From: Pelagibacter sp052048135
GTDB lineage: Bacteria; Pseudomonadota; Alphaproteobacteria; Pelagibacterales; Pelagibacteraceae
Assembly: GCF_052048135.1 (NCBI RefSeq)
Contig: NZ_JBNAIM010000002.1
Span: 558,001-622,000, forward strand
Length of the DNA: 64,000 nt
Reading direction: 5' to 3'
Shown here: in pieces, positions 48,695 through 58,175 of the stretch
Position numbering within the stretch: position 1 is the stretch's first letter
Layout: the number at the start of each line of letters is the position of its first letter
Notes under the pieces: model-generated
The model's database searches: none
What the model saw: only the letters and a program-made list of their open reading frames with translations
What the model was told of the DNA's origin: nothing
Made by a program: the position numbers and the translations under genes

Positions 48695-50128
48695 ATGAAA
48701 GTTACTGTAGAAAATAAAAAAGGTCTCAATAAAGATCTAAAAGTATTCATAGATAAAAAAACTATGAATTCATATATGGATGAAAAATATGAAGAGATCA
48801 AAGGCACAGTAAATCTAAAAGGTTTTAGACCAGGAAAGGTCCCTAAAGAAATTTTAAAAAGACAATTTGGTAAAGCTGTTTTTAGTGAGGTGCTAGATAA
48901 AGTTTTGAAAGACTCAACGACTAAAGCTTTACAAGAAAATAAAATCAAGCCAGCTGGACAACCAAAATTAGATCTTAAAACTTATGGTGAAGATAAAGAT
49001 CTTGAATATACAATTTCAGTGACCGAACTTCCTAAAGTTGAAATAAAATCAATTGAAAATATTAAATTTGATGAATACTCAGTAAAAATTGATGACAATG
49101 AAGCAGAAAAAAGAATTAAAGAAATTGCAAAAAATCAACCAAGCTTTAAAGAAGCAACAGAAGACACTAAAGCAAAAGAGGGTGATCTAGTATCTTTTGA
49201 TTACAATGCAACTATTGACGATAAACCTTTTAAAGGTGGAGAAGGAAAAAATACTCAGTTAACATTAGGTAAAGATTTATTTTTAAAAGGTTTTGACAAA
49301 CAATTGATAGGTGTAAAAAAAGGTGATGAAAAATTAGTTGAAGCAACTTTACCTGAAAATTTTCCAGAAAAAGAATTAATAAATAAAAAAGCAAAATTTA
49401 ATTGTAAAATTTTGACAATTAAAAATCCTGAAGAAACAAAAATCGATGATGATTTTGCAAAAAATCTTGGTGCTAAAGACTTAAAAGATTTAAAATCATT
49501 AATATCAAAACAAATAAATGATGAATATAAAAATTCATTAGATCGACTCTCTAAAAACCAAATCTTAAAAGAAATTGAAAAATTTAAAATATCTGAAATA
49601 CCAGAAAACTTAATTGATGAAGAGGTTAAAATTCTATCACAAGGCATGTCAGATGAAGATGCAAAAAAAAGCAGAAAGAATTTTGAGGAAATTGCAAAAA
49701 AAAGAATTAAAGTTGGTTTGGTGTTAAATGAATTTGGAGAACAAAATCAAATAAAAGTTACAGAGCAAGAATTGCAAGCTGAAGTTCAAAAGCAAATCAG
49801 AATGATGCCAGGCCAAGAACAAATGGTCATGGATTTTTATAAAAAAAATCCTTCAGCTCTTTCAAGTTTAAGAGGAACAGTTTATGAAGAAAAAATATTA
49901 AAACTTGTTAAAGAAAAAGCAAAAGGTAATAAAAAAGAAATTTCCAAAGATGAAGCGGAGAAAATTTTAAAACAATCTCAAAATCAAGAACATAACCATG
50001 ATCATAATCATGATAAAAAACCTAAAAAAAAGGTTGAGACAAAAAAATCAGAATCTAATAAAACTAAAGTAAAATCGTCTAAAACCAAATCACCAGCCAA
50101 AAAATCAAAAAAAGTTAGCAAAAAGTAA
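48695..50128 (+). CDS. tig: Trigger factor (ribosome-associated chaperone)
   Basis: A 477-residue chaperone with the N-terminal ribosome-binding domain (GFRPGKVPKEILKRQFG), the central FKBP-type prolyl isomerase domain and the C-terminal arms. It starts 10 bases after tRNA-Leu. An unusual tail from about residue 430 is rich in His (HNHDHNHD) and then Lys/Ser, unlike typical trigger factor ends. It heads the tig-clpP-clpX-lon proteostasis cluster. Confidence 0.95.
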   Translation: MKVTVENKKGLNKDLKVFIDKKTMNSYMDEKYEEIKGTVNLKGFRPGKVPKEILKRQFGKAVFSEVLDKVLKDSTTKALQENKIKPAGQPKLDLKTYGEDKDLEYTISVTELPKVEIKSIENIKFDEYSVKIDDNEAEKRIKEIAKNQPSFKEATEDTKAKEGDLVSFDYNATIDDKPFKGGEGKNTQLTLGKDLFLKGFDKQLIGVKKGDEKLVEATLPENFPEKELINKKAKFNCKILTIKNPEETKIDDDFAKNLGAKDLKDLKSLISKQINDEYKNSLDRLSKNQILKEIEKFKISEIPENLIDEEVKILSQGMSDEDAKKSRKNFEEIAKKRIKVGLVLNEFGEQNQIKVTEQELQAEVQKQIRMMPGQEQMVMDFYKKNPSALSSLRGTVYEEKILKLVKEKAKGNKKEISKDEAEKILKQSQNQEHNHDHNHDKKPKKKVETKKSESNKTKVKSSKTKSPAKKSKKVSKK

Positions 50129-50160
50129 TCTCAAGTTGTATAAGTAAGACGAATCAACTT

Positions 50161-50772
50161 ATGACAAATAAAATTTCTGAATTTATGAGTACTTTAGTAC
50201 CAATGGTTGTTGAGCAATCCAGTAAAGGAGAGCGGGCTTACGACATATACTCAAGATTATTAAAAGAGAGAATAATTTTTTTAACCGGACAAATTAATGA
50301 TAACGTAGCTTCTCTAGTTACTGCACAACTTTTATTTTTAGAAGCAGAAGATCCAAAAAAAGAAATTTATTTATATATCAATAGCCCAGGTGGATTAGTT
50401 ACAGCTGGTCTTGGTATTTATGACACAATGCAATATGTTAAACCTGATATTTCTACTTTATGCATTGGTCAAGCTGCATCAATGGGTTCGTTTTTACTTT
50501 CAGCAGGAACTAAAGGAAAAAGATTTTCATTGCCTAATTCAAGAATAATGGTTCATCAACCATCAGCTGGTTTTCAAGGACAGGCTACTGATATAGAAAT
50601 TCATGCAAATGAAGTTTTGTCATTAAAGAAACGATTAAATGAAATCTATTCAAAACACACTGGTAAATCAGTTGATGAAATAAAGTCAGCCTTAGAAAGA
50701 GATAATTTTATGACTGCTGATGCCGCAAAATCTTTTGGACTAATAGATCAAGTAGTAGAAAAAAGATCTTAA
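50161..50772 (+). CDS. clpP: ATP-dependent Clp protease proteolytic subunit
   Basis: A 203-residue serine protease. The triad is visible as S107 (QAASMGS), H132 (MVHQPSAG) and D181 (ERDNFMTAD), each 10 residues later than in mature E. coli ClpP. It forms the 14-mer chamber used with ClpX. The start at 50161 is chosen, but the ATG at 50185 (MSTLVPMVVEQ) is a possible alternative start or processing region. Confidence 0.97.
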   Translation: MTNKISEFMSTLVPMVVEQSSKGERAYDIYSRLLKERIIFLTGQINDNVASLVTAQLLFLEAEDPKKEIYLYINSPGGLVTAGLGIYDTMQYVKPDISTLCIGQAASMGSFLLSAGTKGKRFSLPNSRIMVHQPSAGFQGQATDIEIHANEVLSLKKRLNEIYSKHTGKSVDEIKSALERDNFMTADAAKSFGLIDQVVEKRS

Positions 50773-50861
50773 AACACAATATATTGAAGTTAACATATTA
50801 GAAACTTGATTAGTATGAGTCACTTATAATAAAGTATTGTAATTGATTCGTTTTAAATATT

Positions 50862-52130
50862 ATGAACACTAATAATAAAAATATTCTTTACTGCTCTTTC
50901 TGTGGAAAGAGTCAACATGAGGTTAGGAAGCTTATAGCTGGTCCAACGGTTTTTATCTGTGATGAATGTGTTGAACTTTGCATGGACATTATTAAAGAAG
51001 AAAGCAAGGACACTTTTGTTAAACATCAGGATGGTTTACCATCACCAAAAGAAATTTGCTCAGTTTTAGATGATTATGTAATTGGTCAATCGCATGCCAA
51101 AAAAGTTTTATCTGTTGCAGTTCATAATCATTACAAAAGATTAAATTATGAAAACAAAACTAGTAAAAATGTTGAATTGGCAAAATCAAATATTCTTTTA
51201 GTTGGTCCAACTGGATGTGGAAAAACATTATTAGCACAAACTCTTGCAAGAATTTTAGATGTCCCTTTTACAATGGCAGACGCAACTACTTTAACAGAAG
51301 CTGGTTATGTTGGTGAAGATGTTGAAAATATAATTTTAAAATTATTACAAGCAGCTGATTATAATGTTGAAAAAGCACAAAGAGGTATTGTTTATATAGA
51401 TGAAGTTGACAAAATAAGTAGAAAATCTGAAAACCCATCAATTACTAGAGATGTTTCAGGTGAGGGTGTTCAGCAAGCTTTATTAAAAATTATGGAAGGT
51501 ACAATTGCAAGTGTGCCTCCTCAAGGTGGAAGAAAGCACCCACAACAAGAATTTTTGCAAGTTGATACTACAAATATTTTATTTATTTGTGGAGGAGCTT
51601 TTGCTGGTCTAGATAAAATTATATCACAAAGAGACAAAGGCACATCTATTGGGTTTGGCGCTGATGTTAAAAACACACAAGATAAAAAAACCGGCGAATG
51701 GATGAAAGGTTTAGAGCCAGAAGATTTGTTGAGATATGGTTTGATACCAGAATTTATTGGGAGATTACCAATGATAGCTACATTAGAGGATTTAGATGAA
51801 AAATCTTTAATAAAAATACTACAAGAACCAAAAAATTCTCTAACTAAACAATACCAAGAATTATTTAAATTAGATGGTGCTAAATTAACTTTTAAAGAAA
51901 ACGCTTTAAAAGAGATTGCTCAAAAAGCAATTAGAAAAAAAACAGGTGCCAGAGGCTTGAGGTCAATTTTAGAAAATATTTTACTTAAAACTATGTATGA
52001 TTTACCTAGCCAAGAAAATATTGAAGAAGTCATTGTAGATGCATCTTCGGTAAAAGGGCATTCTCAGCCAATAATAGTTCACTCAAAAACGGACAATAAG
52101 TCCAAACCGAACAAGACAACAGCGGCTTAA
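50862..52130 (+). CDS. clpX: ATP-dependent Clp protease ATP-binding subunit ClpX
   Basis: A 422-residue AAA+ unfoldase. The N-terminal zinc-binding domain has CSFCGKSQ and FICDECVELC, Walker A is GPTGCGKTLLAQ, Walker B is IVYIDEVDKI, and a GFGADVK pore loop and sensor region GARGLRSILE are present. It delivers substrates to ClpP. An 89-base gap before it contains TATAAT at 50825, so it may have its own promoter in addition to read-through from clpP. Confidence 0.97.
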   Translation: MNTNNKNILYCSFCGKSQHEVRKLIAGPTVFICDECVELCMDIIKEESKDTFVKHQDGLPSPKEICSVLDDYVIGQSHAKKVLSVAVHNHYKRLNYENKTSKNVELAKSNILLVGPTGCGKTLLAQTLARILDVPFTMADATTLTEAGYVGEDVENIILKLLQAADYNVEKAQRGIVYIDEVDKISRKSENPSITRDVSGEGVQQALLKIMEGTIASVPPQGGRKHPQQEFLQVDTTNILFICGGAFAGLDKIISQRDKGTSIGFGADVKNTQDKKTGEWMKGLEPEDLLRYGLIPEFIGRLPMIATLEDLDEKSLIKILQEPKNSLTKQYQELFKLDGAKLTFKENALKEIAQKAIRKKTGARGLRSILENILLKTMYDLPSQENIEEVIVDASSVKGHSQPIIVHSKTDNKSKPNKTTAA

Positions 52131-52191
52131 TATCCTTAATAAACCAGAAAAAGGTATTGCAATATAAATTATAATATCCATATTCTAACCT

Positions 52192-54570
52192 ATGGACGTC
52201 AAAATTTCTTTACCTTTACTTCCACTAAGAGATATTGTGGTTTTTCCAAGTATGGTTATTCCACTTTTTGTAGGGAGGGATAAATCAATTTCAGCTTTAA
52301 ACGAGGTGATGAAGAAAGATAAAAAAATTATCTTAGTCACGCAAAAAAATTCTGAGATTGATGATCCAAAAAAGACAGACATTTTCATGTATGGTTGCGA
52401 AGGTAGCATACTTCAGCTTTTGAAATTACCTGATGGCACTGTTAAAGTTTTAGTTGAAGGTATTAAAAGAGTAAAAATTTTAGATTTTAAAGATAATGAC
52501 AAATTTATAATGTGTGATTTTACACCTTATAATGATGAAGTTGCCAAAAATGAGGATTTATACCCTCTTGCTGTAACTGCAGTCAGAAGATTAGAAAAAC
52601 TTACATCGATTAACAAAAAAATTTCAAACGAAACTATTAGTTCAATTAAAGAATTAAAAGATCCTTCTCAAATTGCAGATAATATTGCGTCACACATAAC
52701 TGCAACAATTTCAGAAAAACAACAGATTTTTGAAACGGTAGATGTAAAGAAAAGATTAAATGCAATTATCAAAATAATGGAAAATGAAACAAGTATAATT
52801 GGAGTTGAAAAAAGAATTAGGGGTAGAGTTAAAACACAAATGGAGAAAACTCAAAGAGAATACTATTTAAATGAACAATTAAAAGCTATTCAAAAAGAGT
52901 TAGGAGAAATTGAGGATGGCAAAGATGAAAGCACTAGTTTAAATAAAGCTATATTAAAAGCTAAAATGCCAAAAGAAGTAGAGAAAAAATGTTTACAAGA
53001 ATTAAAAAAATTAAAAAACATGAGTCCAATGTCTGCTGAAGCAACAGTTGTTAGAAATTACTTAGATTGGATGACAGAGCTTCCATGGCACAAAAAGAGT
53101 GCAGTTGATATTGATTTAAAAAAAGCTTTAGAGGTACTTGATAAAGATCATTTTGGTTTAGAGAAAGTTAAAGAGAGAATAATTGAATTTCTTGCAGTTC
53201 AAAAGAGAATGGAAAAAATTAAAGGTCCAATTTTATGTTTAGTTGGTCCCCCAGGAGTTGGGAAAACATCTTTAGGAAAATCAATTGCAAAAGCCACTAA
53301 TAGAGAATTTGTTAGAATGTCAGTTGGTGGTATGAGAGATGAAGCAGAAATCAGAGGACATAGAAGAACTTATATCGGATCTTTGCCAGGCAAAATAATT
53401 CAAATGATGAAAAAAGCTGGCACAAAAAATCCACTTATATTGTTAGATGAAATTGACAAAATTGGAAATGATTATCGAGGAGATCCATCATCAGCACTAT
53501 TAGAAGCATTGGATCCAGAACAAAACACAACTTTTAATGATCACTATCTTGAAGTTGATTATGATTTGTCTGACGTTATGTTTGTTACTACAGCTAATAC
53601 ATTAAATATTCTTCCACCTTTACTAGACAGAATGGAAGTCATTAGATTGGCTGGCTATACCGAGGATGAAAAAATAAACATTGCTAATAAATATTTGTTA
53701 CCCAAACAAATAAAAGATAATGGTGTAAAAGAAAATGAAATGAATTTACATGATGATATTATTCAGGAAATTATTAGAAGTTACACAAAAGAGTCAGGAG
53801 TAAGAAATTTAGAAAGAGAAATTTCAAAAGTTGCTAGAAAAGTTGTAAAAAAGGTTGTTTCAGGTGAAGAAATGGAAGTTAAGATCAATAAAGAAAATTT
53901 ATCTGATTTTTTAGGAGTTCCAAAATTTAAGTCTGGCGAACTTGAAACAGAAAACAGAATAGGAATAGTGACAGGTCTTGCTTGGACTGAATATGGCGGA
54001 GAAATTTTAAAAATTGAAACTGCTACAATGCCAGGAAAAGGAAGAATGCAAATTACTGGAAAACTTGGTGATGTGATGCAGGAGTCTGTTAAAGCTGCTA
54101 AATCTTTTGTTAGATCTAAGTGTTTAGAATATGGAATAATTCCGCCATTATTTGAAAAAAAAGATTTTCACATTCACGTCCCTGAAGGAGCAACACCAAA
54201 AGATGGCCCTTCAGCGGGAATAGGTATGGTAACTTCAATTGTTTCATCAATTACCAATATCCCTGTAAAACGAGATGTTGCGATGACTGGAGAAGTTACT
54301 TTAACTGGACAAGTACTTCCAATTGGAGGTTTAAAAGAAAAATTGATTGCAGCTCATAGAGCTGGAATAAAAGAAGTTTTAATTCCTAAAGAAAATGAAA
54401 AAGATTTAGTTGATATGCCAAAAAAAATAATTGACGAAATTAAAATTACACCAGTTGAATATGCTGATGAAGTTTTAAAAATTGCATTAACAAAAGAACT
54501 TAAAAAGACAGAATGGGTTGAGGTCGACATGTCTAAAAATGACGATAAATCTCAAGCTAGTATTCAATAA
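52192..54570 (+). CDS. lon: ATP-dependent protease Lon
   Basis: A 792-residue protease with the N-terminal substrate domain, an AAA+ module (Walker A GPPGVGKTSLGKS, Walker B LILLDEIDKI) and the C-terminal protease domain with the catalytic Ser in PKDGPSAGIG and the Lys in GLKEKLIAAHRAG. It removes damaged and regulatory proteins. The order clpX-lon is common in alphaproteobacteria. tRNA-Val follows 50 bases after the stop. Confidence 0.97.
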   Translation: MDVKISLPLLPLRDIVVFPSMVIPLFVGRDKSISALNEVMKKDKKIILVTQKNSEIDDPKKTDIFMYGCEGSILQLLKLPDGTVKVLVEGIKRVKILDFKDNDKFIMCDFTPYNDEVAKNEDLYPLAVTAVRRLEKLTSINKKISNETISSIKELKDPSQIADNIASHITATISEKQQIFETVDVKKRLNAIIKIMENETSIIGVEKRIRGRVKTQMEKTQREYYLNEQLKAIQKELGEIEDGKDESTSLNKAILKAKMPKEVEKKCLQELKKLKNMSPMSAEATVVRNYLDWMTELPWHKKSAVDIDLKKALEVLDKDHFGLEKVKERIIEFLAVQKRMEKIKGPILCLVGPPGVGKTSLGKSIAKATNREFVRMSVGGMRDEAEIRGHRRTYIGSLPGKIIQMMKKAGTKNPLILLDEIDKIGNDYRGDPSSALLEALDPEQNTTFNDHYLEVDYDLSDVMFVTTANTLNILPPLLDRMEVIRLAGYTEDEKINIANKYLLPKQIKDNGVKENEMNLHDDIIQEIIRSYTKESGVRNLEREISKVARKVVKKVVSGEEMEVKINKENLSDFLGVPKFKSGELETENRIGIVTGLAWTEYGGEILKIETATMPGKGRMQITGKLGDVMQESVKAAKSFVRSKCLEYGIIPPLFEKKDFHIHVPEGATPKDGPSAGIGMVTSIVSSITNIPVKRDVAMTGEVTLTGQVLPIGGLKEKLIAAHRAGIKEVLIPKENEKDLVDMPKKIIDEIKITPVEYADEVLKIALTKELKKTEWVEVDMSKNDDKSQASIQ

Positions 54571-54620
54571 TAATCAATTTACATTATCTAAACGTTGATG
54601 TATTAGTAAACATCTTTTTG

Positions 54621-54696
54621 GGGCGGTTAGCTCAGTTGGTAGAGCATCTCGTTTACACCGAGGGGGTCAAAGGTTCGAGTCCTTTACTGCCCACCA
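54621..54696 (+). tRNA. tRNA-Val (anticodon TAC)
   Basis: GGGCGGT pairs with ACTGCCC in the acceptor arm (one G-U), followed by A and an encoded CCA. The D loop AGTTGGT, the anticodon loop TTTACAC (anticodon TAC) and the T arm with GGTTCGAGTCC are present. It is the first of two tandem tRNA genes 14 bases apart. Confidence 0.96.
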
Positions 54697-54710
54697 AAAA
54701 GTTTTGAAGT

Positions 54711-54787
54711 GGGGGTGTAGCTCAGTTGGTTAGAGCGATCGCCTGTCACGCGATAGGTCGAGGGTTCGAGTCCCTTCACTCCCGCCA
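54711..54787 (+). tRNA. tRNA-Asp (anticodon GTC)
   Basis: GGGGGTG pairs with CACTCCC (one G-U), followed by G and an encoded CCA. The anticodon stem ATCGC/GCGAT encloses CTGTCAC, giving GTC. The discriminator G is normal for tRNA-Asp. It follows tRNA-Val by 14 bases and is probably processed from the same transcript. Confidence 0.97.
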
Positions 54788-54822
54788 CTTAGAAAATTAA
54801 TCAAAAACTTCTAATTTAATGA

Positions 54823-54837
54823 TGATAATTATTATCA
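54823..54837. promoter_or_regulatory. Perfect 7-1-7 Fur-box-type palindrome upstream of nuoA
   Basis: TGATAATTATTATCA is a perfect inverted repeat and equals the 7-1-7 Fur-box consensus TGATAATnATTATCA. It lies 75 bases before the nuoA start, in the only gap that can hold the nuo promoter. Complex I carries many iron-sulfur clusters, so iron control is plausible. Alphaproteobacterial Fur/Mur and Irr proteins often use other sites, and an A+T-rich genome raises the chance rate. Confidence 0.5.
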
Positions 54838-54911
54838 ATTCTACTGTATATTTCGAATAATGTGACTTATCTACACTTCATCATGCTAGAAAAAATGATA
54901 TATATTCCAGC

Positions 54912-55280
54912 ATGACAGCTGATTTTTTAAAAGAGTATTTACCTATAATTTTATTCCTTATTATTGCTTTAGGTTTAAGTTGTGCGTTTATTTTAATTAA
55001 CTTTATTTTATCCCCAAAAAATCCAGATCCTGAAAAATTATCCGCATATGAATGTGGATTTGAACCTTTTGAGGACTCCAGAATGGAATTTGATGTTAGA
55101 TTTTATTTAGTAGCAATATTGTTTATTATATTTGATCTTGAAATAGCATTTTTATTTCCTTGGGCAGTTTCATTAGGAAAAATTGGAATTTTAGGTTTTA
55201 TATCAATGATGATTTTTTTATTCATACTCACTGTAGGATTTATTTATGAATGGAAAAAAGGTGCTTTAGATTGGGAATAA
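54912..55280 (+). CDS. nuoA: NADH-quinone oxidoreductase subunit A
   Basis: A 122-residue membrane subunit of respiratory complex I with three helices. The loop SAYECGFEPFEDSRMEFDVRFYLVAILFIIFDLEIAFLFPW region is diagnostic and carries the conserved cysteine and acidic residues near the quinone site. It is the first gene of the nuo operon. Its upstream gap of 124 bases after tRNA-Asp holds the Fur-box-like palindrome. Confidence 0.97.
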   Translation: MTADFLKEYLPIILFLIIALGLSCAFILINFILSPKNPDPEKLSAYECGFEPFEDSRMEFDVRFYLVAILFIIFDLEIAFLFPWAVSLGKIGILGFISMMIFLFILTVGFIYEWKKGALDWE

Positions 55281-55288
55281 AAAATTCA

Positions 55289-55804
55289 ATGAATAATAAA
55301 TTAGATCAAGTTCCTGAGGAGTTTAAACAATTAGCTGAGGACTTTAGTAAAAATGGTTTTATAACTACCTCTTTAGATAATTTAATAAACTGGTCTAGAT
55401 CGGGATCCTTACATTGGATGACTTTTGGACTTGCGTGCTGTGCAGTTGAAATGATGCAAACTGCAATGCCAAGATATGATCTTGAAAGATTTGGAGCTGC
55501 ACCTAGAGGATCACCAAGACAATCTGATGTAATGATTGTTGCAGGCACCTTAACTAATAAAATGGCACCCGCTTTAAGAAAGGTTTATGACCAGATGCCA
55601 GAACCAAGATATGTTATTTCAATGGGTAGTTGTGCAAATGGTGGTGGCTATTATCATTATTCTTACTCAGTTGTAAGAGGTTGTGATCGTATAGTACCTG
55701 TAGATATTTATGTACCTGGATGTCCGCCGTCAGCAGAAGCGCTACTATATGGGATAATGCAACTACAAAAAAAGATTAGAAATAAAGGATCACTAAATAG
55801 ATAA
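55289..55804 (+). CDS. nuoB: NADH-quinone oxidoreductase subunit B
   Basis: A 171-residue peripheral subunit that holds cluster N2, the last electron donor to quinone. The cysteine ligands are in GLACCAVEM, MGSCANGGG and VPGCPPSAE. The ATG at 55289, 8 bases after nuoA, is chosen; a longer frame from 55250 would overlap nuoA by 31 bases and adds sequence unlike the family. It is followed 1 base later by nuoC. Confidence 0.95.
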   Translation: MNNKLDQVPEEFKQLAEDFSKNGFITTSLDNLINWSRSGSLHWMTFGLACCAVEMMQTAMPRYDLERFGAAPRGSPRQSDVMIVAGTLTNKMAPALRKVYDQMPEPRYVISMGSCANGGGYYHYSYSVVRGCDRIVPVDIYVPGCPPSAEALLYGIMQLQKKIRNKGSLNR

Positions 55805-55805
55805 G

Positions 55806-56411
55806 ATGAAAAATTTAATCGATCTAGAGAAGAAAATTAATTCTGAACTTGGTACTAAAATAAATAATACTTTAATTAAACATAATCAAATTTATGTAGA
55901 AATTGATAAAGAAGATTTAATTGATGTAACTTTGTTTATTAAAACAAATAAAGATACAAAATTTAGACAGCTAATTGATATAACTGTTGTAGATTATCCT
56001 GAGGAAACACAACGTTTTAAAATTGTTTATTTATTTCTAAGTCATGAATTTAATCAAAGAATGATCTTGAGTTATAAAATAAATGAAAATGAAGTTATTT
56101 CATCTCTTACATCAATTTTTCCCTCTGCCAATTGGATGGAAAGAGAAGTCTTTGATATGTATGGAGTGAATTTTAAAGACCATCCAGATTTAAGAAGAAT
56201 TCTTACAGATTATGGTTTTGAAGGCCATCCATTGAGAAAAGATTTTCCTTTAACTGGACACACTGAAGTCAGATATAGTGAAGAACAAAAAAAAGTTGTC
56301 AACGAACCAGTAAAATTAGAACAAAATTATAGAAATTTTGATTACGAAAGTCCTTGGGAAGGAACAAAATATATTAAAGAACAATCAGAAAATAATGACA
56401 AAAAAAATTAA
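55806..56411 (+). CDS. nuoC: NADH-quinone oxidoreductase subunit C
   Basis: A 201-residue peripheral-arm subunit (30-kDa family). The motif FPSANWMEREVFDMYGVNFKDHPDLRRILTDYGFEGHPLRKDFP region is the family signature. It is separate from nuoD, as in most alphaproteobacteria and unlike the fused nuoCD of enterobacteria. It overlaps nuoD by 17 bases. Confidence 0.96.
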   Translation: MKNLIDLEKKINSELGTKINNTLIKHNQIYVEIDKEDLIDVTLFIKTNKDTKFRQLIDITVVDYPEETQRFKIVYLFLSHEFNQRMILSYKINENEVISSLTSIFPSANWMEREVFDMYGVNFKDHPDLRRILTDYGFEGHPLRKDFPLTGHTEVRYSEEQKKVVNEPVKLEQNYRNFDYESPWEGTKYIKEQSENNDKKN

Positions 56412-57570
56412 GAATTTAAATTTAAATTTTGGACCACAGCACCCTGCTGCTCATGGAGTTTTAAGACTTATATTGGAGTTAGATGGTGAAGTTGTTGAAA
56501 AAGCAGATCCACATATTGGTTTGTTACATCGAGGAACAGAAAAACTCATTGAAAACAAAACATATATGCAAGCAGTTCCTTATTTTGATCGTCTTGATTA
56601 TGTGGCTCCAATGAATCAAGAACATGCTTTTGCTTTAGCTATAGAAAAAATACTAGAGATAGATGTCCCAATTAGAGCACAATATATCAGAGTTATGTTT
56701 TGTGAAATTGGCAGAATCTTAAGTCATATTCTTAATGTAACAACACAAGCTTTGGATGTTGGAGCTTTAACACCTTCTTTGTGGGGATTTGAGGAAAGAG
56801 AAACATTAATGACCTTTTATGAAAGAGCGTCAGGATCAAGACTACATGCAAATTATTTTAGAGCTGGTGGTGTTCATCAAGATTTACCAGCAGGTTTAGA
56901 AACAGATATTGGAAAATTTTGTGAAACTTTTCCAAAAATAATAAATGATTTAGAAAATTTATTGACTGACAATAGAATATTTAAACAAAGAAATGTTGAT
57001 ATTGGTATTGTTTCAAAAGAGGATGCCCTAGATTATTCTTTCAGTGGAGTGATGATTAGAGGCTCTGGTGTTCCTTGGGATTTAAGAAAATCACAACCTT
57101 ATGATTGTTACGATCAATTAGAATTCAAAATACCTGTAGGCAAAAATGGTGATTGCTATGATAGATATTTATGTAGAATTGAAGAAATGAAAGAAAGTGT
57201 TTCGATTATCAAACAATGCCTAGCAAAAATGGAAAAAGGTCCAATAAAAACTTTTGATGGAAAAATATCTCCACCACCAAAAAAAGATATAAAACAATCA
57301 ATGGAAGCTTTGATACATCATTTTAAATTATTCACTGAAGGATACCGTGTTCCTAAAGATGAAATATATACAGCAGTAGAGGCTCCAAAAGGTGAGTTTG
57401 GTGTATATTTGATTTCTGATGGTTCAAGTAAACCTTATAAATGTAAAATTAGGGCGCCAGGTTTCTCTCATTTACAATCTATGGATTATTTAATCAAAGG
57501 TCATATGCTTGCAGACGTTCCTGCAGTCCTTGGCTCTTTAGATATAGTTTTTGGGGAGGTTGATAGATGA
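56395..57570 (+). CDS. nuoD: NADH-quinone oxidoreductase subunit D
   Basis: A 391-residue 49-kDa subunit related to hydrogenase large subunits. NFGPQHPAAHGVLRL and HIGLLHRGTEKL form part of the quinone pocket with NuoB. The ATG at 56395 (MTKKIKNLNLNFGPQHP) is chosen; an in-frame ATG 57 bases further upstream would extend into nuoC without family sequence. It overlaps nuoE by 4 bases. Confidence 0.96.
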   Translation: MTKKIKNLNLNFGPQHPAAHGVLRLILELDGEVVEKADPHIGLLHRGTEKLIENKTYMQAVPYFDRLDYVAPMNQEHAFALAIEKILEIDVPIRAQYIRVMFCEIGRILSHILNVTTQALDVGALTPSLWGFEERETLMTFYERASGSRLHANYFRAGGVHQDLPAGLETDIGKFCETFPKIINDLENLLTDNRIFKQRNVDIGIVSKEDALDYSFSGVMIRGSGVPWDLRKSQPYDCYDQLEFKIPVGKNGDCYDRYLCRIEEMKESVSIIKQCLAKMEKGPIKTFDGKISPPPKKDIKQSMEALIHHFKLFTEGYRVPKDEIYTAVEAPKGEFGVYLISDGSSKPYKCKIRAPGFSHLQSMDYLIKGHMLADVPAVLGSLDIVFGEVDR

Positions 57571-58175
57571 GTTTAAGAAGACCAGCAAAAGACCAACCAG
57601 AAAACTTTGAGTTTAATTCATCTTCATTAGAGGCAGCTAAAAATATTGTTGCCAAATATCCCGAAGGTAAACAACAAAGTGCAGTAATGGCATTGCTTTA
57701 TATAGCTCAAAGACAAAATAATAATTGGATACCTCTTGCAGCAATGAAGTATATCGCAAAGTTTTTAGATATGCCTTACATAAAGGTTTATGAAGTTGCC
57801 ACATTTTATACAATGTATAATTTGTCCCCTGTTGGAAAATATTTTGTACAAGTTTGCACTACAACACCATGTATGATTAGAGGTGCTAACAAATTGGTTG
57901 AAGCATGTAAGGAAAAGATTTCAGAAAATGAAACTGAACTAAATATTGATAAAAGTTGCTCATGGATGGAAGTTGAGTGTTTAGGAGCTTGTGTAAATGC
58001 TCCTATGATGCAAATTAATGATGATTATTATGAGGATTTAGACAAAGAAAAAACTTTAAAAATTTTAGATAAAATTTTAAAAGGTGAAACACCTAAACCA
58101 GGTTCTTACAGAGGAAGAAAAAATAATGAACCTGAAAATAATCGAAAAACGCTTTTGGATGTAAAAAATGCTTAA
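57567..58175 (+). CDS. nuoE: NADH-quinone oxidoreductase subunit E
   Basis: A 202-residue 24-kDa subunit with a thioredoxin-like fold binding the 2Fe-2S cluster N1a. Ligands are in CTTTPCMIRG and VECLGACVNAPMMQ. A C-terminal tail (PKPGSYRGRKNNEPENNRKT) extends beyond the core. It starts in an ATGA overlap with nuoD and overlaps nuoF by 8 bases. Confidence 0.96.
   Translation: MSLRRPAKDQPENFEFNSSSLEAAKNIVAKYPEGKQQSAVMALLYIAQRQNNNWIPLAAMKYIAKFLDMPYIKVYEVATFYTMYNLSPVGKYFVQVCTTTPCMIRGANKLVEACKEKISENETELNIDKSCSWMEVECLGACVNAPMMQINDDYYEDLDKEKTLKILDKILKGETPKPGSYRGRKNNEPENNRKTLLDVKNA

Noticed and set aside
49255..49647. A 130-codon open frame on the minus strand inside tig
   Set aside because: It mirrors a conserved gene and has Ser/Phe/Lys-rich low-complexity composition typical of antisense of A/T-rich DNA.
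54571..54911. An integrated element at the tRNA-Val/tRNA-Asp pair
   Set aside because: No repeated tRNA 3' end or integrase lies nearby; the tRNA genes are followed directly by the nuo operon.
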